DNA of 64,000 nucleotides, taken from assembly GCF_000633595.2 (NCBI RefSeq), contig NZ_JIBU02000004.1, positions 62,001-126,000 of the forward strand, given 5' to 3'. The position numbers and the translations under genes are program-made. Below, in pieces: positions 16,804 to 25,884 of the stretch (positions are counted from its first letter, which is position 1; every line of letters starts with the position of its first letter). This DNA is from Clostridium drakei. Its GTDB lineage: Bacteria > Bacillota > Clostridia > Clostridiales > Clostridiaceae. Below the pieces are notes generated by a model. It saw nothing but the letters and a program-made list of their open reading frames with translations. It was not told the DNA's origin and did not search any database.

Positions 16804-18585
16804 TTAATTTAATTTATATATTTCGTTAAATATTATAGCATATAAAATACACTTTTCCTCATTGCTATAATTGGAATATGTTTTATTATCCTTTTTCAAA
16901 TATACAGGTAAAACTTCCACTTTGTTATAATTGTTAAAAATACTTCTATCTTTCTTTTCAAAATTGCTACTTAAAATAGCAAATTTATGATTTCCATTAT
17001 AAATGCATACATTTATAGAATCATTTTTATAATAATGGATATTCTTCACATATAGGTTGTTATTTAATTTCACTATTCTGCTTTTTTCAGTATTATTAAT
17101 AACTTTATTTACGTTCATTTCTTCTTTTAACTTTATAATATTTTTAGTAGAACTTTCATCATAATTACATATCATTGTACTATCTCTTTTATATTTTATA
17201 ACAACTGCTTGTGAATTTTGAAAGTTAATGCAATACACTTTTGGAATAAAATCATAGTTTTCAAAAAACATAGGTATAAGCAGCAAAAAGGGAATATATT
17301 TATACTTACTGTATCCATGTTTATATAGTAAACAACTTATAAATATTAAAGTTAAAATTGTACCATCTAAATATGTTAAATTGCTCACTTCAGGACATAT
17401 TTTTAAAATTAGATAATTTGCTCCATCTAAAGCAATCATTACAAAATTTAAAACCTTACATATAAATTCAAATAATATTTTAGATCCACATAAGAGAAGC
17501 GCCAAATTTCCTAAAATAACTATAATAGAATATATGGGTAGTAAAAACAAATTTCCAATTATAAATCCAGAACTAAAATTTTTTATTGTAAAAGCTATAT
17601 AAGGAACTGAGAATATTTGAGAGCTCAATGTTACACTTAAAGTTTCATTTAACTTTTGTGGTATTTTATATAAGATTCTGCAAATCTTTTTATAATATAT
17701 AAGTATACCTAAAGTAGATAAAAAAGATAACATAAACCCTATATCTGTTATATAACATGGTTTTACTAAAAGTATAACTAAAGCTGCCAAACTCAAAGAT
17801 GATATGTTGTCGTAGTTTTTAAATAACACTTTTGACAATTTAAATACCAATATCATAATAAATGATCTTATAGTGGCTGGTTGCATTCCTGTAAATAGAA
17901 CATATATAAGAGAAAATACTATTGCTAGCCTCAATCCTATAAACTTTTCAAGTACTTTATATATTATTGCAATATGAAATCCAGATACACTAATTGCATG
18001 AATAACACCTAATTTTTGAAATTGACTTTTAGAATCTTTAGAAAGATATTGAGTATCTCCATAACAAAGAGACATTATTACAGCGGCCTTATCTTCGCCT
18101 AAATTCTGTTTTAATTGTACATAAATATTCCTTTTTACTTGATACAAATAAAAAATAAAATCTTTTTTGCAATATTCACAACTATTTAGTGTATATACTC
18201 CTACTACTCCTCTTTCAAAATCTACTTCTTTTTTGAACTTACCATGAGCATTAATTTTTTCCCCTTCTTTAATCTTAGCAATGTTCCCTTTTAGTATTAG
18301 CTTTCTTCCTTTATAGTTCGCCATGTAATAATAATTCTTTTTTTCGGCTACTCTTATACTGACATTTTGAGGTATTTCAATATAAAAATATATCATAAAA
18401 CTAAAAACGCCAACAAAAAAGAAAGAAACATTTATAAAGAGAAATTTTTTATCTAAGGTAAAAAAACATATAGCAAAAAAGGATGCAGCAATAACTGCAC
18501 CCACTATACTACTCTTAAATAACATCAAAGTAGAGAGGCATCCCATAAACAATGAAATAGTGTAATATACTAATGGCTTTTTCAT
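16804..18585 (-). CDS. comEC: ComEC/Rec2-family DNA channel protein without a recognisable hydrolase domain
   Basis: 593 residues. The N-terminal DUF4131-like region has several membrane helices (about 5-70) and a soluble segment. The competence domain (about 165-450) has GDTQYLSKDSKSQFQKLGV and HAISVSGFHIAIIY, the ComEC signature, and about seven more helices. The C-terminal 140 residues occupy the position of the metallo-beta-lactamase domain, but no HxHxDH motif is present, and the protein is about 150-180 residues shorter than Bacillus ComEC. ComEC forms the inner-membrane channel for DNA uptake. It is read with the upstream ATPase gene and downstream holA. Confidence 0.85.
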   Translation of the reverse strand: MKKPLVYYTISLFMGCLSTLMLFKSSIVGAVIAASFFAICFFTLDKKFLFINVSFFFVGVFSFMIYFYIEIPQNVSIRVAEKKNYYYMANYKGRKLILKGNIAKIKEGEKINAHGKFKKEVDFERGVVGVYTLNSCEYCKKDFIFYLYQVKRNIYVQLKQNLGEDKAAVIMSLCYGDTQYLSKDSKSQFQKLGVIHAISVSGFHIAIIYKVLEKFIGLRLAIVFSLIYVLFTGMQPATIRSFIMILVFKLSKVLFKNYDNISSLSLAALVILLVKPCYITDIGFMLSFLSTLGILIYYKKICRILYKIPQKLNETLSVTLSSQIFSVPYIAFTIKNFSSGFIIGNLFLLPIYSIIVILGNLALLLCGSKILFEFICKVLNFVMIALDGANYLILKICPEVSNLTYLDGTILTLIFISCLLYKHGYSKYKYIPFLLLIPMFFENYDFIPKVYCINFQNSQAVVIKYKRDSTMICNYDESSTKNIIKLKEEMNVNKVINNTEKSRIVKLNNNLYVKNIHYYKNDSINVCIYNGNHKFAILSSNFEKKDRSIFNNYNKVEVLPVYLKKDNKTYSNYSNEEKCILYAIIFNEIYKLN

Positions 18586-18629
18586 TATTTATCCCCTCCT
18601 GCCATTGATTCTATCCAAATAGCAGAATA

Positions 18630-21227
18630 CTAATCATATATTTCTTCTTTATCAAATTTTTTAAATAGACATATTATAAACCAAATACCTATAATTATAC
18701 CTATAATTCTTAAATACTCCATATTAAATATAGTATTTTTTCCTGAAATAAGATATAAAATGCCACATTGTATAATAAAGTTTATAAATACAATAAAATT
18801 TGAAAGTTTATTTTTGAAAAATAGTTTATTAGAAAAACTATAAGTAAATATAACTGCATTTAGGTTTAATATACCAAATGATAAAGCTTGAGCAAATATT
18901 ATTCCTTTACTATATCCAAACTGAAAGGCTAAAAATGCTGCTGCCCCCATTAAAACACCATTAAATATTATAAAAGACATATTATCCTTTATAATTGTTT
19001 TGTCTATTATGTATCCATCACATTCATTCTTTTCGTTTTTATATTGATATGCAATAGCTATGCAAGATAAAGTCATTGCTATAAAGCTAAATATCAATCC
19101 CTCTCCTAAAATAAATGGAACTTCTTTTTTATACAAATGAATAATAGAGGTAAACGTAATCATAGCTGTACTATTAGTAATCACATATAAGATTATCTTC
19201 TTCATTAAACTTATTATCTTTCTGCTATCTTCAATGGAATTTAAAATTTGTAAAAAGTTGATATCATTAACAAATATATCTGCTAATTTTTTTACTATAT
19301 TACTACTTGAGGTGGTAATTCCTACATCTGAAACTCTTAAAGCAGGTAAATCTGTTAGCTTTGACCCTGTAATAGCTGTAATATATCCATACTCTTTTAA
19401 ATCTCTTATTATTTTAACTTTATGCTTTGAATCTATTCTGGAAAAAATATTTATTTTATCTCCAATTCTTTTAAATTCTTCATCAGGCATATTATCTATT
19501 TCAACACCAGATAATATTTGCTGTATATTAGATATAGTACCCAATTTTTTTCCTAAAGCAAGAGCTGTAAGTTTATTATCTTCAGTAATTATAATAGGTT
19601 TGATATTTAAAAAATCACTTTTTTCAATTGCTTCTATAGAATCTTCTCTTATAGTATTTTCAAAGCCAAACAATCCTGAAAAAACCAAATGACTTTCTAT
19701 ATTTTCATTTAAACTAGGCTCATAAATGAAGTTTCTATATGCTGTAGCAATAACTGATAAACATTCATTAGACATTTCTATATCTGCCTGTTTTATCTTT
19801 TCTATATCCTCATCTGTTATTTCTACTTCTAAACCATCTTTCATAATATAAGTACATCTAGCTAATATGGAATCTACTGCTCCCTTAACATTAGCTCTGC
19901 AATTCTCATCTACAATGTTTAAGGTTGTCATCATTCTTCTTTCAGTATCAAAGGATATTTGCTTAATCCTTTTATGTCTTCTTTCTAAATCTCTTTTATC
20001 TATTCCATTTTCCCTTGCAAACTTTACTAAAGCAATTTCCATTAAATCATCCTTAGGATTTTCTAATTTACCTGCAATACTCTTTGTATCATTACATAAT
20101 AAACCTATATTAGTCATTCTATATATATTTACATCTTTGTCTTCAGATATTCCCTGTCTCAACTCTTCACCTAATGCATCAATCAAAACCTCATCAGAAT
20201 ATATTTTTGCTACTTTCATCTTATTAGTAGAAAAAGCACCTATTTTGTCTGTACATATAACCGAAACTTGAGATAACTTTTCTATAACAGATAAGTTTTT
20301 AAAAACTATAGATTGTTTTTTTGCTATTTTAAGTAAAATTGCAGATACAATGGACACAATTACTATCATTGTTTGTGGTATAGAATTTAATATCATAGTT
20401 GAAGAAAATTTAAGTAAGTATTTTATATTTTCTTTTTGCATAAAATCGATACACAGAATTACCGCTAAAGGTATTAATATAAATAAGGCAAATAAATTTA
20501 ATATACCATTAAGTCGTTCATTAAAGGATTTACCATTTTCCTTTTCTCCTAAAAATAATTTTATTATATTAGATATTTGAGTATTCATCCCAGTAGCTAT
20601 TACTATTCCTGTACCACTTCCATCTACCACATAAGATGATTTAAATAGTATATTTTTCATATCTGATAGTTTTAATTCTTTATCTATTATTTTTGTTTCA
20701 TATTTTTCTGCTATAAAACTTTTTCCTGTAACAGCACTCTCATTTATCTTTAATTCATCACTTTCAATAACTCTCAAATCTGCTTGTACAACTTCACCTT
20801 TACCTACTATTACAATATCACCAACTACTAAATTCTCTGCAGGTACTTTTAAAGTTCTTCCTTCTCTAACTACTCTAGCATTTCCAATATTTAATCTTTG
20901 TAGTGTTTTTAAATTTTTTCCTTGATTATATTCACTTAATACAACAAATAAAAAATTAATTATAATTACAAAAAAAACTATAGAAGAAGAAATATATTGA
21001 TGTAAATAAATAAACACTATAGAAATTAAAACTAATATTATCATCCAGAAGTTTTTAATTTGATTTTTAATTAACTTTCCTAGTCTAGGCGGTCTAGGAA
21101 CTTTTATTTTATTATTACCATATTTATCTCTATGAGGCTTTACTTGTTCCTCATCTAATCCTGAATATATGTTGCTTCCAAAATTTTTAACAACTTCACT
21201 CCAAGGCTTGTCATACCATTCAATCAT
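18630..21227 (-). CDS. P-type ATPase homologue with degenerate catalytic motifs
   Basis: 865 residues with the full layout of a P2-type cation ATPase: N-terminal cation-ATPase domain, about ten membrane helices, actuator, phosphorylation and nucleotide domains. The signatures are altered. TGES is TGKS (167-170), the helix-4 PEGL is PQTM (284-287), DKTGTLT is DKIGAFS (Asp327 kept), TGD is TED near 548, and GDGVND is GSKLTD (621-626). KGA (448-450) is intact. Such changes should abolish or greatly slow the phosphorylation cycle. The reading frame is long and undamaged, so it is maintained. It is read with comEC and holA; its role is unknown. Confidence 0.85.
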   Translation of the reverse strand: MIEWYDKPWSEVVKNFGSNIYSGLDEEQVKPHRDKYGNNKIKVPRPPRLGKLIKNQIKNFWMIILVLISIVFIYLHQYISSSIVFFVIIINFLFVVLSEYNQGKNLKTLQRLNIGNARVVREGRTLKVPAENLVVGDIVIVGKGEVVQADLRVIESDELKINESAVTGKSFIAEKYETKIIDKELKLSDMKNILFKSSYVVDGSGTGIVIATGMNTQISNIIKLFLGEKENGKSFNERLNGILNLFALFILIPLAVILCIDFMQKENIKYLLKFSSTMILNSIPQTMIVIVSIVSAILLKIAKKQSIVFKNLSVIEKLSQVSVICTDKIGAFSTNKMKVAKIYSDEVLIDALGEELRQGISEDKDVNIYRMTNIGLLCNDTKSIAGKLENPKDDLMEIALVKFARENGIDKRDLERRHKRIKQISFDTERRMMTTLNIVDENCRANVKGAVDSILARCTYIMKDGLEVEITDEDIEKIKQADIEMSNECLSVIATAYRNFIYEPSLNENIESHLVFSGLFGFENTIREDSIEAIEKSDFLNIKPIIITEDNKLTALALGKKLGTISNIQQILSGVEIDNMPDEEFKRIGDKINIFSRIDSKHKVKIIRDLKEYGYITAITGSKLTDLPALRVSDVGITTSSSNIVKKLADIFVNDINFLQILNSIEDSRKIISLMKKIILYVITNSTAMITFTSIIHLYKKEVPFILGEGLIFSFIAMTLSCIAIAYQYKNEKNECDGYIIDKTIIKDNMSFIIFNGVLMGAAAFLAFQFGYSKGIIFAQALSFGILNLNAVIFTYSFSNKLFFKNKLSNFIVFINFIIQCGILYLISGKNTIFNMEYLRIIGIIIGIWFIICLFKKFDKEEIYD

Positions 21228-21378
21228 AAGTTTTCACCTTTCTATAAATTAAGTAAGTTTTATCCATATTATATCCTTATTTTAATAGTCGTTTCATAGA
21301 TAAAAGACTTTAATACATAGTAACTATAAAAGCAATAGTACAACTAAACAACCATTGACATTAATTAATACTATCTTA

Positions 21379-23169
21379 TCAAACACTATCAATTTTAAGA
21401 ATTTCTAAAGCTTCTCTATCTATTACACCAAACAGTTTTATAGAATTTATTATCTCCTTTTTAGCCATATCTATATATCCATGTTTATTATACAACTTTC
21501 CAAGCTGCAATAATACTGACTTATCACTTATTAAGTTTAATAAATCCAATGATTTTTCAAATTTATCTAATTCCTTGTTTGTAAGAATAATTTCACAAAT
21601 TTCAAATATAGTTGAGGTATAGCTTGTTTCATTTTCATCTTCAGATAAAGTAGATGTTGGTTTATCTGTAACAATATTAAAAAACTGCCTATATACTTGA
21701 AATGCCTTTTTATTATGATATAATAATTTATTTTCATTAAATCCACTTATTACCTTTAATGCTAGCTCATATTTATTCATAATAACATAACAAATAATCT
21801 TATACATCATAGCTTGAAAATAATATAGATTATCCTGAAATATATTTTTTGTATATTCAATGCATTCATCAAATTTTGATGATCTTATTAAGCATTTTAT
21901 TTTAAAGAACTTAAGTTCCTCTGGAATACCTGTTTCTATTTCATATTTATTTATATATTCTAATGCTGTTTCATAATATCCTTCCATGTAAAATAAATCT
22001 GCAGCTATAAAATATTCCCTTGGAAAATCAGTGAAAAATTTTTCTATGCTTTTCTTAAATTCATCCATCGGTATTTGCTTTTCTTTTAATATATGAGCAA
22101 TATTGTATAGTGGTACTAAATAATCAGGTTTCAGTCTTATTGTTTGAATACAATAATCATATGCTGTATCATAATCTTTAAGTTTCATATATATTTGTGC
22201 TAACTCATAAGTTGCTTTAAATCCATCTGTTCCATAAATAAATTTAAATATTAAAGGTGTTGCTCTCATTTCTATGCATTTTTCAAAAGCCTTTATTGCT
22301 AAAGTAGGTTTATCTTGTATACTTAGTATTAAACCTTTAAAATAATACAAGTCTGTACACTGTGAATAGTATTTAAGTCCAGTCTCTATAAATCCAAGAG
22401 CTTTATTATAATATTCCAAGTTATAGTTACTCATAACTATTCTTTCAATTAATCTTGGACCGAAACTTGTAGTTTCATCAAATTCCTCATATGCCTTATA
22501 ATAACTTTCCAATGCCTTTTTTTCATTATTTATGGAAGAATATTCGTTACCCAAATTAAAATAATTAAATTTACTTTGAGGATTCTTTTTTATTTCTTCC
22601 TCTAAAATAGTAATATTTCTTTTACTTTTATTCTTACTTATTAAACCATCACCCAAGCATTCATAATGATATATTTTTATGAATTCTCCTTTTTCTTTAA
22701 TAGAATGGTCATTATTTATTAATTGACTGTATATAACCCCTTCATAACTATATCCATAATTATTTTTAAAAAGTCTTGGATTTAAATTTATAGTTAAATT
22801 GTTACTTGATTGAATTCCAAAATAACACATTATCTCAAACAAATAAACTGTAGTCTCATCAAGATTGGTAATTAGCATTTTAAATTTTTCTTTATCTTCC
22901 TTACAAAATTCATCATCTGCATTCATAATTAAAATCCAATCTTTTGTTGCATATTTAAGTGACTCATTCATTGCAACACTGAAATTATTGCACCATTGAA
23001 GACAATAAGCCTTTGCCCCGTAACTTTTTGCTATTTCTACTGTGTTATCAGTAGAACCTATATCAACTATTATCATTTCATCTACTATATCTTTAACACT
23101 TTCAAGACACCTTGAAAGATTTTGCTTTTCATCTTTTACAATCATGCATAAACTAATTTCACATGCCAT
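21379..23169 (-). CDS. Family 2 glycosyltransferase with TPR repeats, paralogue of the island enzyme
   Basis: 596 residues from ATG at 23169, nine bases after GAGGTG; longer readings overlap the Shine-Dalgarno site. The GT-A domain has ISLCMIVKDEKQNLSRCL, MIIVDIGSTDNTVEIA and a metal-site region reading NADDEF instead of DGDDEF. TPR-like repeats fill residues about 210-590. Its C-terminus (NKELDKFEKSLDLLN, LGKLYNKHGYIDMAKKEI) aligns closely with the enzyme encoded at 12936, so the pair arose by duplication. A sigma-K-type promoter lies upstream, so it is probably made in the mother cell to modify spore surface proteins (inference). Confidence 0.82.
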   Translation of the reverse strand: MACEISLCMIVKDEKQNLSRCLESVKDIVDEMIIVDIGSTDNTVEIAKSYGAKAYCLQWCNNFSVAMNESLKYATKDWILIMNADDEFCKEDKEKFKMLITNLDETTVYLFEIMCYFGIQSSNNLTINLNPRLFKNNYGYSYEGVIYSQLINNDHSIKEKGEFIKIYHYECLGDGLISKNKSKRNITILEEEIKKNPQSKFNYFNLGNEYSSINNEKKALESYYKAYEEFDETTSFGPRLIERIVMSNYNLEYYNKALGFIETGLKYYSQCTDLYYFKGLILSIQDKPTLAIKAFEKCIEMRATPLIFKFIYGTDGFKATYELAQIYMKLKDYDTAYDYCIQTIRLKPDYLVPLYNIAHILKEKQIPMDEFKKSIEKFFTDFPREYFIAADLFYMEGYYETALEYINKYEIETGIPEELKFFKIKCLIRSSKFDECIEYTKNIFQDNLYYFQAMMYKIICYVIMNKYELALKVISGFNENKLLYHNKKAFQVYRQFFNIVTDKPTSTLSEDENETSYTSTIFEICEIILTNKELDKFEKSLDLLNLISDKSVLLQLGKLYNKHGYIDMAKKEIINSIKLFGVIDREALEILKIDSV

Positions 23170-23256
23170 TTCATTCATCACCTCATTTTATTTTTCATTT
23201 AGTATTAATGATTGGATTTAGCTGCAGTACATTATTGACACATTATTAATTCAATG

Positions 23257-23286
23257 TATATTATGAATTAGAATTAAAAAGTGTGT
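23257..23286 (-). promoter_or_regulatory. Candidate sigma-K promoter of the second glycosyltransferase
   Basis: On the minus strand, ACAC (23283-23286), 17 bases, then CATAATATA (23257-23265), matching CATAnnnTA. Same -35 and spacing as the promoter at 8981-9010. It leaves a leader of about 80 bases. Confidence 0.55.
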
Positions 23287-23334
23287 ACTAAAAAATATCC
23301 ACTAATTTTTTGTATTAACTAATATATAAAAAAT

Positions 23335-23365
23335 AACACAGTAAAAAATAATTTTTCACTGTGTT
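23335..23365 (-). terminator. Terminator of the thiDME operon
   Basis: Stem AACACAGT/ACTGTGTT extended by AAAAA/TTTTT pairs, followed on the minus strand by ATTTTTTAT. It lies 14 bases after the thiE stop codon. Confidence 0.8.
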
Positions 23366-23378
23366 GTTCACTGAACAT

Positions 23379-23993
23379 TTATCTATTAATTAAATTTTTA
23401 GATGCTTGTCTTATGTCATCCTTTCCAAGTATAGCTGATATCACAGAAATCCCATTAGTTCCTGTGGATAAAACTTCTTTAAAATTTGTCTCATTTATTC
23501 CTCCAATAGCTACCGAAGGTATTTTTACACTATTACATACTTCTTTAAGTCCTTTAATTCCAATAGGTGTTTCTATGTCTTTTTTTGTTCCTGTATAAAA
23601 TACTGCTCCTATTCCTAAATAATCTGCTCCATCCCTTTCAGCATCTACAGCTTCTTTTACATTTCCAGCAGAAATACCTATAATCTTTTCTTCACCTAAT
23701 ATTTTTCTTGCAATTTTTATATGCATATCACTTTGTCCTAAATGTACTCCATCTGCATCTATAGCTTGAGCTATATCTATTCTATCATTTATTATTATAG
23801 GAACTTTATAATACTTTGTAACTTCTTTTACTTCTAAAGCTACATTATAAAATTCCCTAGTGGAAATATTTTTTTCTCTTACTTGTATTAAAGTAACTCC
23901 TCCTAAAATTGCCTCTTCAACAACATTTTTTAAACTTCTACCTTTTAAAAAGCTTCTATCTGTTATAAGATATAAACCATAATCTATTTCCAT
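23379..23993 (-). CDS. thiE: Thiamine-phosphate synthase
   Basis: 204 residues, a TIM barrel. Motifs are [56 protein letters not shown] and AIGGIN, all typical of ThiE. The enzyme joins hydroxymethylpyrimidine diphosphate and hydroxyethylthiazole phosphate to make thiamine phosphate. It overlaps the end of thiM by ten bases, so the two are translationally coupled, and it is the last gene of the TPP-riboswitch operon. Confidence 0.96.
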   Translation of the reverse strand: MEIDYGLYLITDRSFLKGRSLKNVVEEAILGGVTLIQVREKNISTREFYNVALEVKEVTKYYKVPIIINDRIDIAQAIDADGVHLGQSDMHIKIARKILGEEKIIGISAGNVKEAVDAERDGADYLGIGAVFYTGTKKDIETPIGIKGLKEVCNSVKIPSVAIGGINETNFKEVLSTGTNGISVISAILGKDDIRQASKNLINR

Positions 23994-24796
23994 ATGATTC
24001 TTCCTTCTTCCTTCAATTTTTCTTCTGATAAGCAGAAAATATGATCCATAAGTTTAACTTTAAAAGATCCAGGGAATTTAGCTTCTTCATAAGCTCCTTC
24101 TCCTGCTATATTCATTGAAAGTACAGCTGTCACAGCAGCTATAAATTTATCTTCATAACTTCCCACAGTGCCACCACAAAGTGCTCCCAGCATGCATCCT
24201 GATCCAGTCACTTTGGTAAACATCTCTGTACCATTTTGAATAATCGCACTTCTTTTTCCATCTGTGATAAAATCTTCTTTTCCTGTAGCTGCAATTACAC
24301 AATTATATTTGCTTGCAAGACTAATGCATGCTTCTAATGCTCCTTCAGAGCCTTCCAAAGAATCTACACCCCTTACCTTTGATGCTTCACCAGCTAAGAA
24401 TTTTATTTCTCCAATATTGCCTTTTATAATATCCACACGTCCTACTTCAAATATTCTATTTATTACAGAAAGTTTTCTTGGTATAGCTCCACAAGCCACA
24501 GGATCTAATACTACAGGTATATTATTTTGTTTTGCAGATATACTTGCAAGTACTGCAGCTTCTTCTTGTTCTTTGGTTAAAGTTCCAACATTTATATATA
24601 GTGCTGAGGATAACTTTACAAAATCAAAAACTTCATCATAAGCTTCACACATAGCTGGTGAAGCACCAAAAGATAAAAGTATATTTGCACAATCATTTAT
24701 TGTTACATAATTTGTTATACAGTGCACCAATGGAACTGTTTTTCTAAGTTTTGCTAAATTTTCGACCACTTTATCCATCTTATTTAAATCATTCAT
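23984..24796 (-). CDS. thiM: Hydroxyethylthiazole kinase
   Basis: 270 residues from ATG at 24796, seven bases after GGGGGG; a TTG two codons earlier is too close to that site. Ribokinase-like fold with [42 protein letters not shown] and the anion-hole/catalytic segment [12 protein letters not shown]. It phosphorylates salvaged thiazole for ThiE. It sits between thiD and thiE. No de novo thiazole genes (thiG, thiS, thiH) or thiC are in the window, so this operon is a salvage set here. Confidence 0.96.
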   Translation of the reverse strand: MNDLNKMDKVVENLAKLRKTVPLVHCITNYVTINDCANILLSFGASPAMCEAYDEVFDFVKLSSALYINVGTLTKEQEEAAVLASISAKQNNIPVVLDPVACGAIPRKLSVINRIFEVGRVDIIKGNIGEIKFLAGEASKVRGVDSLEGSEGALEACISLASKYNCVIAATGKEDFITDGKRSAIIQNGTEMFTKVTGSGCMLGALCGGTVGSYEDKFIAAVTAVLSMNIAGEGAYEEAKFPGSFKVKLMDHIFCLSEEKLKEEGRIIWK

Positions 24797-24814
24797 TTTC
24801 AATTCCCCCCAATA

Positions 24815-25618
24815 TTACTTAAAATCTATATCTGACTTCTTATAAAGTTCAATAAAATGTCCTACTGGCCCCACTCCATGTCCTATAGAAAAAGAATTTT
24901 CTATAGCTTTAGTTATATATTCTTTAGAAAGTGTTACCGCTTGTTTTATGCTATATCCTTTAGCTAAATAAGAAGCTATTGCTGAGGATAGTGTACATCC
25001 TGTTCCATGTGTATTTTTAGTGTTGATTCTATGTCCTTCTAAATTTACAAATCCATCATTGCACAGCAGTATATCATTGGCATCATTACATCTGTGACCA
25101 CCTTTGATTAAAACATTCTTAACGCCCAACTCTTTTATTTTCACTGCTGCATTTTTCATATCATTTTCATTTTCTATTTTCATATTTGTTAATACTTCTG
25201 CTTCTGGAATATTAGGAGTTACTAAATCAGATATTGCCACAAGCTCCTTTATGGCTTCTTGTGCTTCTGGTTTTAGAAGAAAATATCCACTCTTAGAAAC
25301 CATAACTGGATCTAATACTATATTTTTTGCTTTAAATTTCAACAATAATTTTTTTATTACTTCTATGGTTTTGTTATTGGAAACCATTCCAATTTTTACA
25401 CTATCTACATCTATATCAGTAAATATAGATGTTATTTGTGCTTCTATCATTTCATCTGTAACATCCATTACATCTTGTACACCTACAGTATTTTGTGCTG
25501 TTATAGCTGCAATAACACTCATACCATAAACACCTAATGCACTCATTGTCTTTAAATCTGCTTGAATTCCGGCCCCTCCACAGCTATCTGATCCTGCAAT
25601 AGTTAGGACTTTTTTCAC
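24815..25618 (-). CDS. thiD: Hydroxymethylpyrimidine (phosphate) kinase
   Basis: 267 residues from GTG at 25618, eight bases after AAGGAG; the in-frame GTG at 25627 overlaps that site. The motifs LTIAGSDSCGGAGIQADLK, MSVIAAITAQNT, VLDPVMVSKSG and the catalytic NTHGTGCTLSSAIA identify ThiD. It makes HMP diphosphate, the pyrimidine substrate of ThiE. First gene of thiD-thiM-thiE, directly behind the TPP riboswitch and its terminator. Confidence 0.96.
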   Translation of the reverse strand: MKKVLTIAGSDSCGGAGIQADLKTMSALGVYGMSVIAAITAQNTVGVQDVMDVTDEMIEAQITSIFTDIDVDSVKIGMVSNNKTIEVIKKLLLKFKAKNIVLDPVMVSKSGYFLLKPEAQEAIKELVAISDLVTPNIPEAEVLTNMKIENENDMKNAAVKIKELGVKNVLIKGGHRCNDANDILLCNDGFVNLEGHRINTKNTHGTGCTLSSAIASYLAKGYSIKQAVTLSKEYITKAIENSFSIGHGVGPVGHFIELYKKSDIDFK

Positions 25619-25670
25619 TTTAATCACTCCTTACATGTCTGTGTGGATGATAAGTATGTTCTAATTTAAG

Positions 25671-25707
25671 TAAAACAAAAAGTGTATCGCAGAAAAGCAA
25701 TACACTT
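25671..25707 (-). terminator. Riboswitch-controlled terminator of thiDME
   Basis: On the minus strand, stem AAGTGTATTGC/GCGATACACTT with a six-base loop is followed by TTTTTGTTTT. It lies between the TPP aptamer and thiD, so ligand binding should favour it and switch the operon off. Confidence 0.85.
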
Positions 25708-25737
25708 AAAATATACTATTTTATATCATAAAATATC

Positions 25738-25818
25738 TGCTTCCCTACGCCAGTTTTACCTAGATCAGGTTCAAAGGGTTAGAGAACAATCTCTTCTCAG
25801 CCTTACAGCACCCCCACA
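25738..25818 (-). promoter_or_regulatory. TPP riboswitch (THI element)
   Basis: The minus strand shows the conserved core: GGGGGTGC, GGCTGAGA, ACCCTTTGAACCTGATCT, GGTAAAACTGGCGTAGGGA. This is the standard TPP aptamer, upstream of thiD and a terminator. Confidence 0.97.
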
Positions 25819-25853
25819 ACGAATTTATTAAATTTTTACTTAATTACAATTAT

Positions 25854-25882
25854 ATTGTACATATATTTATAAATATTTGCAA
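25854..25882 (-). promoter_or_regulatory. Sigma-A promoter of the thiDME operon
   Basis: TTGCAA (25877-25882), 17 bases and TACAAT (25854-25859) on the minus strand. Transcription would begin about 30 bases before the TPP aptamer. It sits just beyond the rodA stop codon. Confidence 0.65.
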
Positions 25883-25884
25883 GC

